NCBI RefSeq assembly: GCF_000243675.2
Contig: NZ_AHMM02000025.1
Location: forward strand, 372,001 to 436,000
DNA length: 64,000 nt
From: Leptospira inadai serovar Lyme str. 10
GTDB lineage: Bacteria > Spirochaetota > Leptospiria > Leptospirales > Leptospiraceae
Reading direction: 5' to 3'
A program made the translations under genes and the position numbers. The notes beneath the pieces are model-generated. The model was not told where the DNA came from and did not search any database. It worked only from the letters and a program-made list of their open reading frames with translations. Positions 56,136 through 64,000 of the stretch are shown here, piece after piece. Within the stretch, counting starts at the first letter, position 1; the number at the start of each line of letters is the position of its first letter.

Positions 56136-57956
56136 ATGAAAATCATACGTAAATTCGGACCTATCCTCGGCCTGGTCTTGGCCATTACTATATTACAAAC
56201 TGCGGTAATCCTTGTTTTCAACTTTACCTCCCTAGACCCGAAGCAGGTGGAGATTCTTTTGATAAGTCTTCCCGCTTCTACTATTATCGCAATAATTGCA
56301 TATATGGGTCTATCTCGTTTAACGGGAGACCGTAACTTTTCTCGCGCCATTGATCGATTTACCGTAAGAGACCGCCAGTATCTTAAATATTTATCATTAC
56401 TAGATAGATTTAAGAGCGACTTGATCGCTACGAATATCACCGATTCGGTCTGCGAAAAGATACTAAAATTCCTTCCGAATATTGTGCCTCCTACGACGGC
56501 AAAAATCTACCTTTGGAGGGAGGATTTGGGAACGTTTTCGCCCTTTCCCCAAGAAGGAACCTCCGAACATTTTTATATCTTTGATCCGTTTTTACTCTGG
56601 GTAACGGAACACGATCGAATCTTTCATGTTTCCGAATTTCGAACAAACCCGATTTATTCGCAAATTAAAGAGCATGCCTTATCGTTTGCGGAAAGAACAA
56701 AATCGGAACTTTTAGTGCCGCTCATTTTAAACAGAAGTTTATTGGGCATGCTAGTATTGGGCGAGCGAAAGGATGGCGGGGAATATGCCGACGAAGAGAT
56801 GGAAAAACTTAACGAAGTACGATCGGTTTCCGTCATGTCGCTATCCAATTCAATTTTTTACGAACGACTCATCGAATTAACCGAAACTCTTGAAGAAAAA
56901 GTGCGCAATCGAACCAGAGAACTTGAAAACGCGCAATCGCAATTAGTCATGTCCGAAAAAATGGCTTCCTTAGGAACTATGGTGGCCGGAATCGCGCATG
57001 AAATAAACACGCCGGCAGGAGTGATCAACGGTTCGGCCGATAATTTGGAATCGAATATGAACTACATCGTAAAAAACGTCTTCGACGTGGTTCGATTTGC
57101 CCGTAATAGAAAGCTTCGAAAGTCGTTTGAAATCGCCTTACTTTATATTTTGCGCGATCGGAAGAAATCCGAACCGATGGAGTCGAAAGATAAATTTCGA
57201 ATTAAGAAGGAAGTTCGTGATGAATTGATCGAACTCGGAGTGGACTCGGGACTAGCCAGCGACGTTTCTTCCTTCATCATCGAAAACGATGCGTTGGAAA
57301 TTCGTAAGTATATATTCGAAGTCATTCTCCATGGCGAAAACAAAGGTTATTATATGCTTAAGAACGCTTCGAATACGAGCAAGAATATTAAGAATATTCG
57401 ATATTCCATTCGAAATATCGTTCGAATCGTAAAAGCATTGAAATACTATTCTCACTTGGACCAAAGCAAATCTTTTACAAACGCCGATATCATCGAAGGT
57501 ATCGAAAATACCTTAGTCATCATGCACAATCAATTGAAGTACGGAGTCGAGGTTCGAAAGAATTTTTCTCCCATTCCTAAGGTGGTATGCAATCCGGATG
57601 AGCTAAATCAGGTTTGGACGAATTTGATTCAGAACGCTAATCAAGCCATCAGGGGACAAGGAATTATAGAGGTATCCGTCTATTCGGGAGAAGAGAAAGT
57701 CATCGTGGAAATTCAAGACGACGGCCCCGGAATTCTACCGTCGATCAAAGATAGAATTTGGGATCCGTTCTTTACTACTAAAGATCAAGGTGAAGGATCC
57801 GGCTTAGGACTTGGTATCGTGAAAGGAATCATCGAAAAGCATAAGGGAAATATAAGCTTCGAATCCAGGCCGGGAAAGACGGTTTTTAAAGTGGAGCTTC
57901 CTTTACGCCCACCCGAACCGTCGGCAATCGAGTCTGCTTCGGTTGATAAATCGTAA
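56136..57956 (+). CDS. Membrane sensor histidine kinase with GAF domain
   Basis: The ATG at 56136 (606 aa) is chosen over the adjacent TTG at 56133; AGGT lies upstream. Two membrane helices (about 9-30 and 40-60) with almost no periplasmic loop are followed by a GAF domain (about 90-240) and a coiled coil (ETLEEKVRNRTRELENAQSQL). The phosphorylated His288 is in GIAHEINTP. The HATPase region has NANQA, DDGPGI and GLGLGIV. Between the H-box helix and the second dimerisation helix (about residues 310-405) there is an insertion of about 95 residues not normal for this domain. No response regulator is adjacent. The kinase, an ATL gene and thiD form one operon. Confidence 0.9.
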   Translation: MKIIRKFGPILGLVLAITILQTAVILVFNFTSLDPKQVEILLISLPASTIIAIIAYMGLSRLTGDRNFSRAIDRFTVRDRQYLKYLSLLDRFKSDLIATNITDSVCEKILKFLPNIVPPTTAKIYLWREDLGTFSPFPQEGTSEHFYIFDPFLLWVTEHDRIFHVSEFRTNPIYSQIKEHALSFAERTKSELLVPLILNRSLLGMLVLGERKDGGEYADEEMEKLNEVRSVSVMSLSNSIFYERLIELTETLEEKVRNRTRELENAQSQLVMSEKMASLGTMVAGIAHEINTPAGVINGSADNLESNMNYIVKNVFDVVRFARNRKLRKSFEIALLYILRDRKKSEPMESKDKFRIKKEVRDELIELGVDSGLASDVSSFIIENDALEIRKYIFEVILHGENKGYYMLKNASNTSKNIKNIRYSIRNIVRIVKALKYYSHLDQSKSFTNADIIEGIENTLVIMHNQLKYGVEVRKNFSPIPKVVCNPDELNQVWTNLIQNANQAIRGQGIIEVSVYSGEEKVIVEIQDDGPGILPSIKDRIWDPFFTTKDQGEGSGLGLGIVKGIIEKHKGNISFESRPGKTVFKVELPLRPPEPSAIESASVDKS

Positions 57957-57958
57957 TT

Positions 57959-58312
57959 ATGAAAAAACTCCCGCAATCTAAGAATAAAATTATAATTAAG
58001 AAACCTAGTTTTTACGAAGAAGTTTATAAAATTACGAAGAGGGTTCCTCGGGGCAGAATTACCAGTTACGGAAGGATCGCTGTCTTACTAGGAAAACCGA
58101 GAGCAGCTAGGGCAGTAGGCTACGCGTTAAATGCCATCCCGAAAGACCGAGAGCAAAAAATCCCTTGGCAAAGAGTCATCAATAGCCAAGGAAAAATCTC
58201 CTTCCGCGGCGACTCTCATCGAGCCATTTTACAGAGGAAGATTTTACAATCGGAGGGAATCGAGTTCGATCAGAATGATAGGACAGACTTTAGGAAATTT
58301 GGATGGCCTTAA
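57959..58312 (+). CDS. Alkyltransferase-like (ATL) protein
   Basis: This 117-aa member of the MGMT fold has PWQRV at residues 69-73, where the enzyme has PCHRV. Cys is Trp70, so no methyl transfer is possible. ATL proteins with Trp or Ala in this place bind O6-alkylguanine and hand it to nucleotide excision repair. RAVGYALN supplies the Arg finger region, and the Tyr in SYGRIA is also kept. It begins 2 nt after the histidine kinase stop and overlaps thiD by 10 nt. The window also holds tag for 3-methyladenine, although far away. Confidence 0.92.
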   Translation: MKKLPQSKNKIIIKKPSFYEEVYKITKRVPRGRITSYGRIAVLLGKPRAARAVGYALNAIPKDREQKIPWQRVINSQGKISFRGDSHRAILQRKILQSEGIEFDQNDRTDFRKFGWP

Positions 58313-59130
58313 AATCGATGTCATCCGATAGACCTGTGATACTCACTGTTGCGGGTTCCGATTCCGGAGGCGGCGCCGGAATCCAGGCCGACTTAAAAAC
58401 GATAAACGCGATCGGGAATTTCGGAACTTCCGCATTGACTTGTCTAACTGCACAAAATCCCGACGGAGTCTCGGGAATACTCGAAGTGGATCCTGATTTT
58501 CTGGAGAAGCAAATTCGCGCTATATTTTCCTACTTTCCGGTCGCAGCCATAAAAACCGGAATGCTTTTTTCTCAACCGATAATTTCAAAACTTTCCGCGT
58601 TGATCCGTGAGTTTAAAGACTCAGGCAACTCGTTTCGGTTAGTTGTGGATCCCGTAATGGTGGCAACCAGTGGAGCGAAATTACTGCAAGACAATGCAAT
58701 CGAATCCTTGATTCAAGAATTAATTCCATTGGCAGATTTGATCACTCCGAATCTAGACGAAGCGAATTTACTTGGAATCGATAGAGTCTCTTCATTATCC
58801 GAGATGCAACCGGCCGCCGAATCTCTTTCTCGGAAGTACGGATTAAACGTACTTCTGAAGGGCGGACATCTGAGAAACGTAAACGAAGCCGCGGACGTTT
58901 TATCCGTCCCGAACGGAGATACGACCTTCTATTCCAAACCGTTTGTTCCGAATTTTTACCCTCATGGAACCGGATGCACGTATTCATCGGCAATCGCTTC
59001 CTACTGGGCAAAAGGTCACTCTCTATCGGAAGCGATCTCGCTCGCCAAGGAGTTTCTTCATGCGGCAATCGAACAGGCATATTCGATCGGGAGATCTAAA
59101 ACCTTAAATCATAATCCTAAAATATATTAA
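58303..59130 (+). CDS. thiD: Hydroxymethylpyrimidine (phosphate) kinase
   Basis: This 275-aa enzyme phosphorylates HMP and HMP-phosphate in thiamine synthesis. The ribokinase-fold signatures are [17 protein letters not shown] near the N-terminus, [15 protein letters not shown] mid-way, TPNLDEA, LLKGGH and [11 protein letters not shown] with the catalytic Asp/Gly region. The ATG at 58303, with AGGA upstream, overlaps the ATL gene; an ATG at 58318 is possible. No other thiamine gene is nearby. It converges with the DUF885 gene. Confidence 0.93.
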   Translation: MALKSMSSDRPVILTVAGSDSGGGAGIQADLKTINAIGNFGTSALTCLTAQNPDGVSGILEVDPDFLEKQIRAIFSYFPVAAIKTGMLFSQPIISKLSALIREFKDSGNSFRLVVDPVMVATSGAKLLQDNAIESLIQELIPLADLITPNLDEANLLGIDRVSSLSEMQPAAESLSRKYGLNVLLKGGHLRNVNEAADVLSVPNGDTTFYSKPFVPNFYPHGTGCTYSSAIASYWAKGHSLSEAISLAKEFLHAAIEQAYSIGRSKTLNHNPKIY

Positions 59131-59136
59131 ATAATT

Positions 59137-60948
59137 TTAATTCTTAGAGGATAGTAGAGTTTCCTTCGATCGTTCCTCTAAAATTTCCATCGGCAAAGAA
59201 CCGGCGCCCAGTGCAAATCCGTGAAAGTCCTTGATGTCAAAAGCATCACCTTTCGCAGTTTTCCAATCCTCTCGTAGGCGCAGGAAAGATAACATTCCGA
59301 TCTTATACGCGCAAGCTTGGCCGGGATATACGATGTATCTCTCTATTTCGGCAGTTACATCCTTTGGTGGCATCCCGGTATTTTTACTCATGTACTCTAT
59401 CGCTTGCTCCCGAGACCAACGCTTTCGATGAATTCCGGTATCGACGACTAGCCTGACTGCCCTAAAAAGCTCGGCTTGTAAACGTCCCAAATCCGAATAA
59501 GGATCGGAAAAGAACGCATAGTCTTTCGCCAATCGCTCGGCATATAACGCCCAGCCTTCCACAAAGGCCGTGTAATGAGTCATTCTTAAAATTCTCGGAG
59601 CATTCGTTAACTCTTGGGCCCAAGCGATTTGTAAATGATGACCGGGAATCGTTTCATGATAGGTAAGCGTTCTCATTCCGAATTTAGGAACTTCCTTTAA
59701 ATCCCGTAGGTTAGCGTAAAAAACTCCGGGCCTTTTCCCGTCCCAGCTCGGTTCTTCGTAATAAGCGCCTGGTGCTCCCGCTTCCTTAAATGCGGGTATT
59801 CTTTGCACCTCTATATTCGCCTTAGGCCAAATCGGAAAGAGAGGTTTAGATTTTAAGATAGAATCCTGCAAGATCTCCCGATAGGCGGACAAGGCCTCAT
59901 CGCGCCCTTGATCGGAAGATGGAAATAAAAACTCAGGACGAGATCGTAACTCTTTTAGAGCGACCGGAATTTCACGGTTAGTAAGGCCTATCGATTTTAA
60001 AATATCCTTCATTTCAGCCTGGATTCTCTTTACTTCCGAAATTCCGATCGAATGTATTTCTTCCGGAGACAGTGAGGTAGTGGTATGAAACTTTAAAACT
60101 TGAGCATAATAGTCGTCGCCGTCGGGTAATTTCCAGACTCCGGCTTTATGATCGGTCGCCTTCTTTTGCTGAGAAAGAAATTCTTCCAGCTTCTCGTATG
60201 AGGGGTACACCGATTGTCGAATTTCGTTTTCGACTTTTTCTAAATATTCATTTTTTCTACTTTTCAGTCCTTCTATCTTTGTTAATTTCTTTTCGAGGCT
60301 CACATAAAGAATATTCGTGCGAGGTGCCGATCTTCGAAATCCCTTGATTTCATCCAGTACCTTATCCAATATAAAAATAGGAGGTATAATTCCTTTCGAC
60401 TGCCGTAGTCTTAATCCACGTAGACTCTGATCGATTTTATTCGGTATCTTCCGTAACCTAGCGATATATGCCTCGACATCATTCTCATCCTCAATACCGT
60501 GGACCGTCGCTAAAAAGCTGGGGATCTGGTTTTGCAGTCCGAAGAGTTGATTTACAGGATAATCATAATAAACGAACGCTTCGCCCTTTGCCGCCAATTC
60601 CAGTCCCCATTCCAAGGCACGGTAGTACGCCTTATCTTCGCCCTTTAGTTCTCTAGAATCATAGCTTCTTAAGATTTCAAGTTGCCTCTTTTTTCGATCG
60701 GCAATTTCAAGTTCGCGTTCCGGAGACGAGTCAGTCCATTCGGAATTATGGCCGCGTATTCCCCAACGGTCGAGTATTCTTATCGAAGAGAGAGTCTCAG
60801 GATCGTCTAAAACGTTCTCCCAGAAAATTTTTTCATAAAACAAATATAGCGTTAAAGGTCTGTAATTTGCCGTATGCCAGACCAAACCGCCGAATAAGGA
60901 AAGGATCGCCGCAACCGACAAAAGGATAAGACTTACTATCTTTTTCAT
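59137..60948 (-). CDS. DUF885 family metallopeptidase-like protein, membrane-anchored
   Basis: This 603-aa protein has an N-terminal signal/anchor helix (about 4-24). The DUF885 domain fills the rest. YHETIPGHHLQ carries the HExxxHH-like zinc motif typical of the family, and the following AFVEGWALYAERL supplies the conserved glutamate. Family members are exported peptidases of unclear substrate. The domain is full-length. A C-terminal segment (GAGSLPMEILEERSKETLL) is also typical. It is a separate unit from thiD and the downstream genes. Confidence 0.88.
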   Translation of the reverse strand: MKKIVSLILLSVAAILSLFGGLVWHTANYRPLTLYLFYEKIFWENVLDDPETLSSIRILDRWGIRGHNSEWTDSSPERELEIADRKKRQLEILRSYDSRELKGEDKAYYRALEWGLELAAKGEAFVYYDYPVNQLFGLQNQIPSFLATVHGIEDENDVEAYIARLRKIPNKIDQSLRGLRLRQSKGIIPPIFILDKVLDEIKGFRRSAPRTNILYVSLEKKLTKIEGLKSRKNEYLEKVENEIRQSVYPSYEKLEEFLSQQKKATDHKAGVWKLPDGDDYYAQVLKFHTTTSLSPEEIHSIGISEVKRIQAEMKDILKSIGLTNREIPVALKELRSRPEFLFPSSDQGRDEALSAYREILQDSILKSKPLFPIWPKANIEVQRIPAFKEAGAPGAYYEEPSWDGKRPGVFYANLRDLKEVPKFGMRTLTYHETIPGHHLQIAWAQELTNAPRILRMTHYTAFVEGWALYAERLAKDYAFFSDPYSDLGRLQAELFRAVRLVVDTGIHRKRWSREQAIEYMSKNTGMPPKDVTAEIERYIVYPGQACAYKIGMLSFLRLREDWKTAKGDAFDIKDFHGFALGAGSLPMEILEERSKETLLSSKN

Positions 60949-60984
60949 TGAAAAATCTCCGGATGGAAAATGGATCGAGGTATA

Positions 60985-61527
60985 TTAAAATAAAGGAAAG
61001 AGAATCTTTATTAGGAAAATTAAAAGTACTGTCCAAATTGCCGATGATGTCAGAGAAAACGGAATCGGGTTTACCCAATCGATAAGCGGTACGCAAACGA
61101 ATAAGAACATTCCGCCATATGATAAGGATGGAGAACGATCGAACAACTTTTTCTGCCATTCGAAAAATCCCTGTCTAAAATCTTTGGCCTCTCCTCTAGC
61201 CTTATGCATAAATATCCATTCCGAAATATATCCGAAAAGACAGAATAGAGCCCAGAAGAAAGAAAACACCAAGACCCAAGTCTTATCCGGAAAATTCATA
61301 CTCCTAGAAAAATAGAATATCGGAATTCCGATCGCAAATAGAAGAGAAAAAGGATACAAAATGACTCTTCGAAAAAAACGGCTTTCAGAGAAGAACTTTA
61401 TTATGGGAACTCTTCCGGCCACTTGATACGCTGCGCAAAACACGCATTTGTCCGAATCGGCGGGAATTAAGGAACCGCAGTTTCGACAGGAAACCTGTTT
61501 TTTAACTTCTTCAGTTTCCTGCGACAT
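60985..61527 (-). CDS. Zinc-ribbon membrane protein
   Basis: This 180-aa protein has an N-terminal zinc ribbon (CRNCGSLIPADSDKCVFC at residues 14-31) followed by four predicted membrane helices to the C-terminus. The family is not otherwise recognised. It starts 9 bp after the VKOR-DsbA gene ends, in the same direction, so co-expression is likely. A link to disulfide or envelope redox work is inference from position only. Confidence 0.65.
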   Translation of the reverse strand: MSQETEEVKKQVSCRNCGSLIPADSDKCVFCAAYQVAGRVPIIKFFSESRFFRRVILYPFSLLFAIGIPIFYFSRSMNFPDKTWVLVFSFFWALFCLFGYISEWIFMHKARGEAKDFRQGFFEWQKKLFDRSPSLSYGGMFLFVCVPLIDWVNPIPFSLTSSAIWTVLLIFLIKILFPLF

Positions 61528-61536
61528 TAAAATACC

Positions 61537-62748
61537 TTAAACCTTTTTAATCAGGCTATTGATAAGTTCCCTTAAAAACTGCTCGTCAGGTGTCCCGCTA
61601 CGGATCGCCTTATTATTGATAAAGAGACTTGGAGTGCTGCGAATATCCATTTTCTCGGCATCGTCGACTTCCTTGGCGATTTGTTGTCGCACCGCGGGAG
61701 ACGCGAGGCAGGATCGAAACGAATTCATATCAAGCCCGTTCGATTCCGCTAACTTTAAAACTGAGGCAGGAGTATGCATTACGCCAAGCTCGTTATCCGT
61801 GTACAAACCGTTGTAAATGGCCGTAAATTTATGTTGCTTATCGGCGCAAATCGCTGCAGAAGCTGCGACGCAAGAACTTGCTTGAGGCGACGACCTCTGT
61901 ACGAGACGATTGCAATTTCCATCTAAAGGGAAGTTTTTATATACTACTTTTACGATACCGTCGTAGTCCCTCAAAATTCCTTTAAGAATATGAGATGTGT
62001 GCATGCAGTGCCCGCAATTAAAATCGGCGAACTTAACGATCGTTATCGGAGCATTTGTATCTCCTTGAAACGAGGATCCGGTAATATCGATCGGAATAAC
62101 CGGAGCCGCCTCGTACTCGGCCAACGAGCGCGAGATCTGAGATGCACCGGAATGTTCTCCCGCGGTTAGAGAAGGTCCGGAAATTTTTCCGAAAACTTGT
62201 CCGACTAACAGGAATATCAAAAGAGCGATCGAAAAGTTCAATATATCCTGGGTTATTACCGGAAATACTTTCGTTATCGACTTCTCTTGGATTGCCTTAA
62301 ATTTAACGTACGTGATAGCTAAAAGAGTTAGGGTAACGAGGTAGGTAGCAACGCAGAGTCCGCAAATCGCTTCGATAACCAGAGAAGATACGAGAAATAA
62401 ACCTATGTCGACGATCAAGCCTAAGATTAAAAGGTAAAACGCCAAGCGGATATAACCGATTTCCTTTTCTTTGTATCGTTCCGCCCAAACGAAAAGAAAT
62501 CCGACAAACCCATAAAAAGTAAAACCGAACAATGCAATCGGAACATCTCCGAAAAAAGGAATATTACGAATTGCTGAAAAACTGCTTTCGGAAACCTTAT
62601 CGCAAGAACCGCTTTCGCTTAATGCGTCGCATAAAGCTTTTGCCGCCCCGTCACCTCCCCCGAAGTATTTTTGAATCAAGAGGAAAGAAATAATAAGTCC
62701 GATCGCTGCGATCCCAGCTAGAACGTAATTCAATTGAATTTTTTTCAT
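61537..62748 (-). CDS. VKOR-DsbA fusion, disulfide-bond system
   Basis: This 403-aa protein is a fusion of vitamin K epoxide reductase and DsbA-like thioredoxin. The VKOR half (about 5-150) keeps loop cysteines Cys40 and Cys49 and the active-site CGLC (Cys129, Cys132) in a helix. After a further membrane span, the DsbA half (about 215-400) has the CGHC active site (Cys244, Cys247) and the cis-Pro in STPSLF. In this arrangement, quinone reoxidises VKOR and VKOR reoxidises the thioredoxin that forms disulfides in periplasmic proteins (family knowledge). GGGAGA lies 6 nt before the ATG. The cysteine-rich exported proteins at 24.4 and 26.4 kb are possible clients. Confidence 0.93.
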   Translation of the reverse strand: MKKIQLNYVLAGIAAIGLIISFLLIQKYFGGGDGAAKALCDALSESGSCDKVSESSFSAIRNIPFFGDVPIALFGFTFYGFVGFLFVWAERYKEKEIGYIRLAFYLLILGLIVDIGLFLVSSLVIEAICGLCVATYLVTLTLLAITYVKFKAIQEKSITKVFPVITQDILNFSIALLIFLLVGQVFGKISGPSLTAGEHSGASQISRSLAEYEAAPVIPIDITGSSFQGDTNAPITIVKFADFNCGHCMHTSHILKGILRDYDGIVKVVYKNFPLDGNCNRLVQRSSPQASSCVAASAAICADKQHKFTAIYNGLYTDNELGVMHTPASVLKLAESNGLDMNSFRSCLASPAVRQQIAKEVDDAEKMDIRSTPSLFINNKAIRSGTPDEQFLRELINSLIKKV

Positions 62749-62850
62749 CCGGTGTCTCCCGTTTAGAATTTACCTTTGTACCAAGGATAAATGAGGAAGG
62801 AAAGAAAAATATCGACAAGTCGAAGATCGCAAAATGAGTTCCGACATCTT

Positions 62851-63582
62851 TTATTCTTCTAATCTGGAGATGGCCTCGGCAAGGTCGATCCGTCCTTCAT
62901 AGAGTGCTTTGCCGGTAATAACGCCGAATACCGGGACCGGTGTCCCCAATGAGGATAAGGCCATAATGTCTTTTAAGGAAGAAATACCGCCGGAAGCGAT
63001 CACTTGAAAAGGATATTGACTCAGAATCTCTTTATATGCGTTCAAGTTCGGACCGGCTAACGTTCCGTCTTGCGCGATGTCCGTGAAAATAATGGATTCG
63101 ACGCCGACTTTGTGAATTCTATCCAGAAGATCCATGTATTTTAGACCCGAATCTTCTTCCCAACCTGTAATTTTTACGATCCCGTCTCTGGCGTCTACAG
63201 CTACGACTACCCGATCTTTTCCGTACTTTTGTAAGGCAAAATCCAGTAGGGCCGGATCTTTAACCGCTGCGGTTCCAAGAATAAAGCGATCTATTCCGAT
63301 TGAATCATAGTAGGCTAATTTTTCCTTATCGCGAATGCCGCCGCCGAGTTGAATTTTCAATTTCGTCGAATTTCTGATCTTCGAAATGGATTCCCCGTTA
63401 ACTCCGATTTGGTTTCTGGCTCCGTTTAAATCGACCAGATGGAGTAAACCGGCTCCATTTTGTTCGAATCCGTCGGCAAGTTTCCAAGGCTCGGTGGAAT
63501 AGACCGTTTTATCCTCATACTTGCCTTTAAAAAGTCGAACAGCACAATTATCCAGAAGGTCTATAGCAGGAATTAAGATCAT
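62851..63582 (-). CDS. hisA: HisA isomerase
   Basis: The open frame extends to 63708, but the ATG at 63582 (243 aa, normal length) overlaps the hisH stop as ATGA. The enzyme converts ProFAR to PRFAR in histidine synthesis. Signatures are the N-terminal MILIPAID (Asp8 catalytic), the LGGGIRD loop, VAVDARDG and the phosphate-binding ASGGISS. The (beta/alpha)8 fold is complete. hisH precedes it, so these two form part of a his operon that continues beyond the window. Confidence 0.95.
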   Translation of the reverse strand: MILIPAIDLLDNCAVRLFKGKYEDKTVYSTEPWKLADGFEQNGAGLLHLVDLNGARNQIGVNGESISKIRNSTKLKIQLGGGIRDKEKLAYYDSIGIDRFILGTAAVKDPALLDFALQKYGKDRVVVAVDARDGIVKITGWEEDSGLKYMDLLDRIHKVGVESIIFTDIAQDGTLAGPNLNAYKEILSQYPFQVIASGGISSLKDIMALSSLGTPVPVFGVITGKALYEGRIDLAEAISRLEE

Positions 63583-64000
63583 AATGATTTTATAAAATTC
63601 TCCAGAATTTTTAACCCGGTAGAATGAGATTTTTCCGGATGAAATTGAGTTCCAAAAATATTTCCCTTTTCTATAACTGCGGGAAATTTCTCTCCGTAGT
63701 ATTGGCAAAGTCCGGTGATCGCTTTGCCTTCCACATCGGTAGGCCGATAGGAATGGATAAAATAAACGAAAGATTCGTCCGGAATTTCCTTTAAAAGAAG
63801 CGTTTCTTTAGGTCTTCGTTTAATAAGTCGATTCCAGCCAATATGCGGAACCTTAAAATTTTTTCCGCGAAACTTACGTACTTTGCCCTTGATGTAGCCC
63901 AATCCTTCGACCGTTCCTTTGAGATTAGTGGAAGACGTTTCATCCGAATCTTCGAAAAGAATCTGAAATCCAATACAAATTCCTAATAAAGGTTTTCCTG
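63579..64000 (-). CDS. hisH: Imidazole glycerol phosphate synthase glutaminase subunit (5' end outside window)
   Basis: The frame is open to the end of the window, so about 140 C-terminal residues are visible. The nucleophile Cys in [11 protein letters not shown] is near the edge, and HPEKS with the preceding FGTQF supplies the His-Glu of the glutaminase triad. GWNR and YFIHSY are HisH signatures. The usual start and first quarter are missing only because the window ends. It overlaps hisA by ATGA. It provides ammonia to HisF, which is not visible here. Confidence 0.93.
   Translation of the reverse strand, partial: GKPLLGICIGFQILFEDSDETSSTNLKGTVEGLGYIKGKVRKFRGKNFKVPHIGWNRLIKRRPKETLLLKEIPDESFVYFIHSYRPTDVEGKAITGLCQYYGEKFPAVIEKGNIFGTQFHPEKSHSTGLKILENFIKSL

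Noticed and set aside
63583..63708. N-terminal extension of the hisA frame
   Set aside because: Overlaps hisH and lacks HisA similarity; the ATG at 63582 starts the conserved MILIPAID.
63791..63973. Minus-strand ORF at the window end
   Set aside because: It lies in another frame over hisH, whose frame has clear glutaminase motifs.

Overview
The window reads as chromosome of a spirochaete of the genus Leptospira. The support is the mix of gene families: membrane-anchored SpoIIE-type phosphatases with a C-terminal TPR, FecR/PEGA/TPR lipoproteins with loose spirochaetal lipoboxes, a VKOR-DsbA fusion, a short NuoG, and many regulators with GAF, PilZ, HD-like and ACT domains. Base composition looks like the low to mid forties in %GC by eye, higher than the classic pathogens. 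That would fit the intermediate (P2) clade, but this is inference. About 53 protein genes were called, two of them cut by the window edges. No rRNA, tRNA or CRISPR array was found.

Layout. 1-5.2 kb: the tail of an AsmA-like protein, an LtaS-like sulfatase, and a membrane-tethered MutS-family ATPase coupled to a 77-aa protein. 5.3-8.9 kb: a 68-aa ORF, a secreted caspase-like peptidase, a DoxX-like protein and ilvC. 9.1-17.4 kb: a signalling block in which two large paralogous 7TM-HAMP-PP2C-TPR phosphatases flank a methyl-accepting receptor and an OsmC peroxidase. 17.6-24.4 kb: a succinate-semialdehyde-type dehydrogenase, a predicted outer-membrane protein, an FMO/Baeyer-Villiger-type monooxygenase overlapping an HSL-type esterase, a free-standing subtilase-propeptide-like protein and a decayed partial copy of the esterase. 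24.4-28.3 kb: small secreted proteins, a Tag glycosylase coupled to a SAP-domain protein, an ECF sigma factor with a short anti-sigma-like partner, and an orphan DUF433 protein.

28.3-38.2 kb: nuoI/nuoG, aroC, tandem degenerate HD-domain paralogues, a double-ACT protein, an ABC exporter and a SET-domain protein. 38.2-47.3 kb: a GAF-GAF sigma-54 activator, a zinc-ribbon/GAF/PP2C phosphatase, tilS-engB, a SprA-like HExxH protein, a PilZ protein, a metallo-beta-lactamase-fold hydrolase and trmB. 47.3-53.6 kb: an envelope lipoprotein set (TPR/propeller, PEGA, FecR). 53.8-64 kb: an HD-like protein, rsgA, a histidine kinase-ATL-thiD operon, a DUF885 protein, a zinc-ribbon membrane protein with the VKOR-DsbA fusion, and hisA-hisH.

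The strongest candidates for new biology are these: the coupled membrane MutS pair; the phosphatase/MCP block; the monooxygenase-esterase pair with a nearby esterase fragment and lone protease prodomain; the histidine kinase with about 95 extra residues inside its dimerisation domain; and an RsgA that has lost its zinc-ligand histidine. Functions of unfamiliar genes are read from motifs only. No database search was possible.
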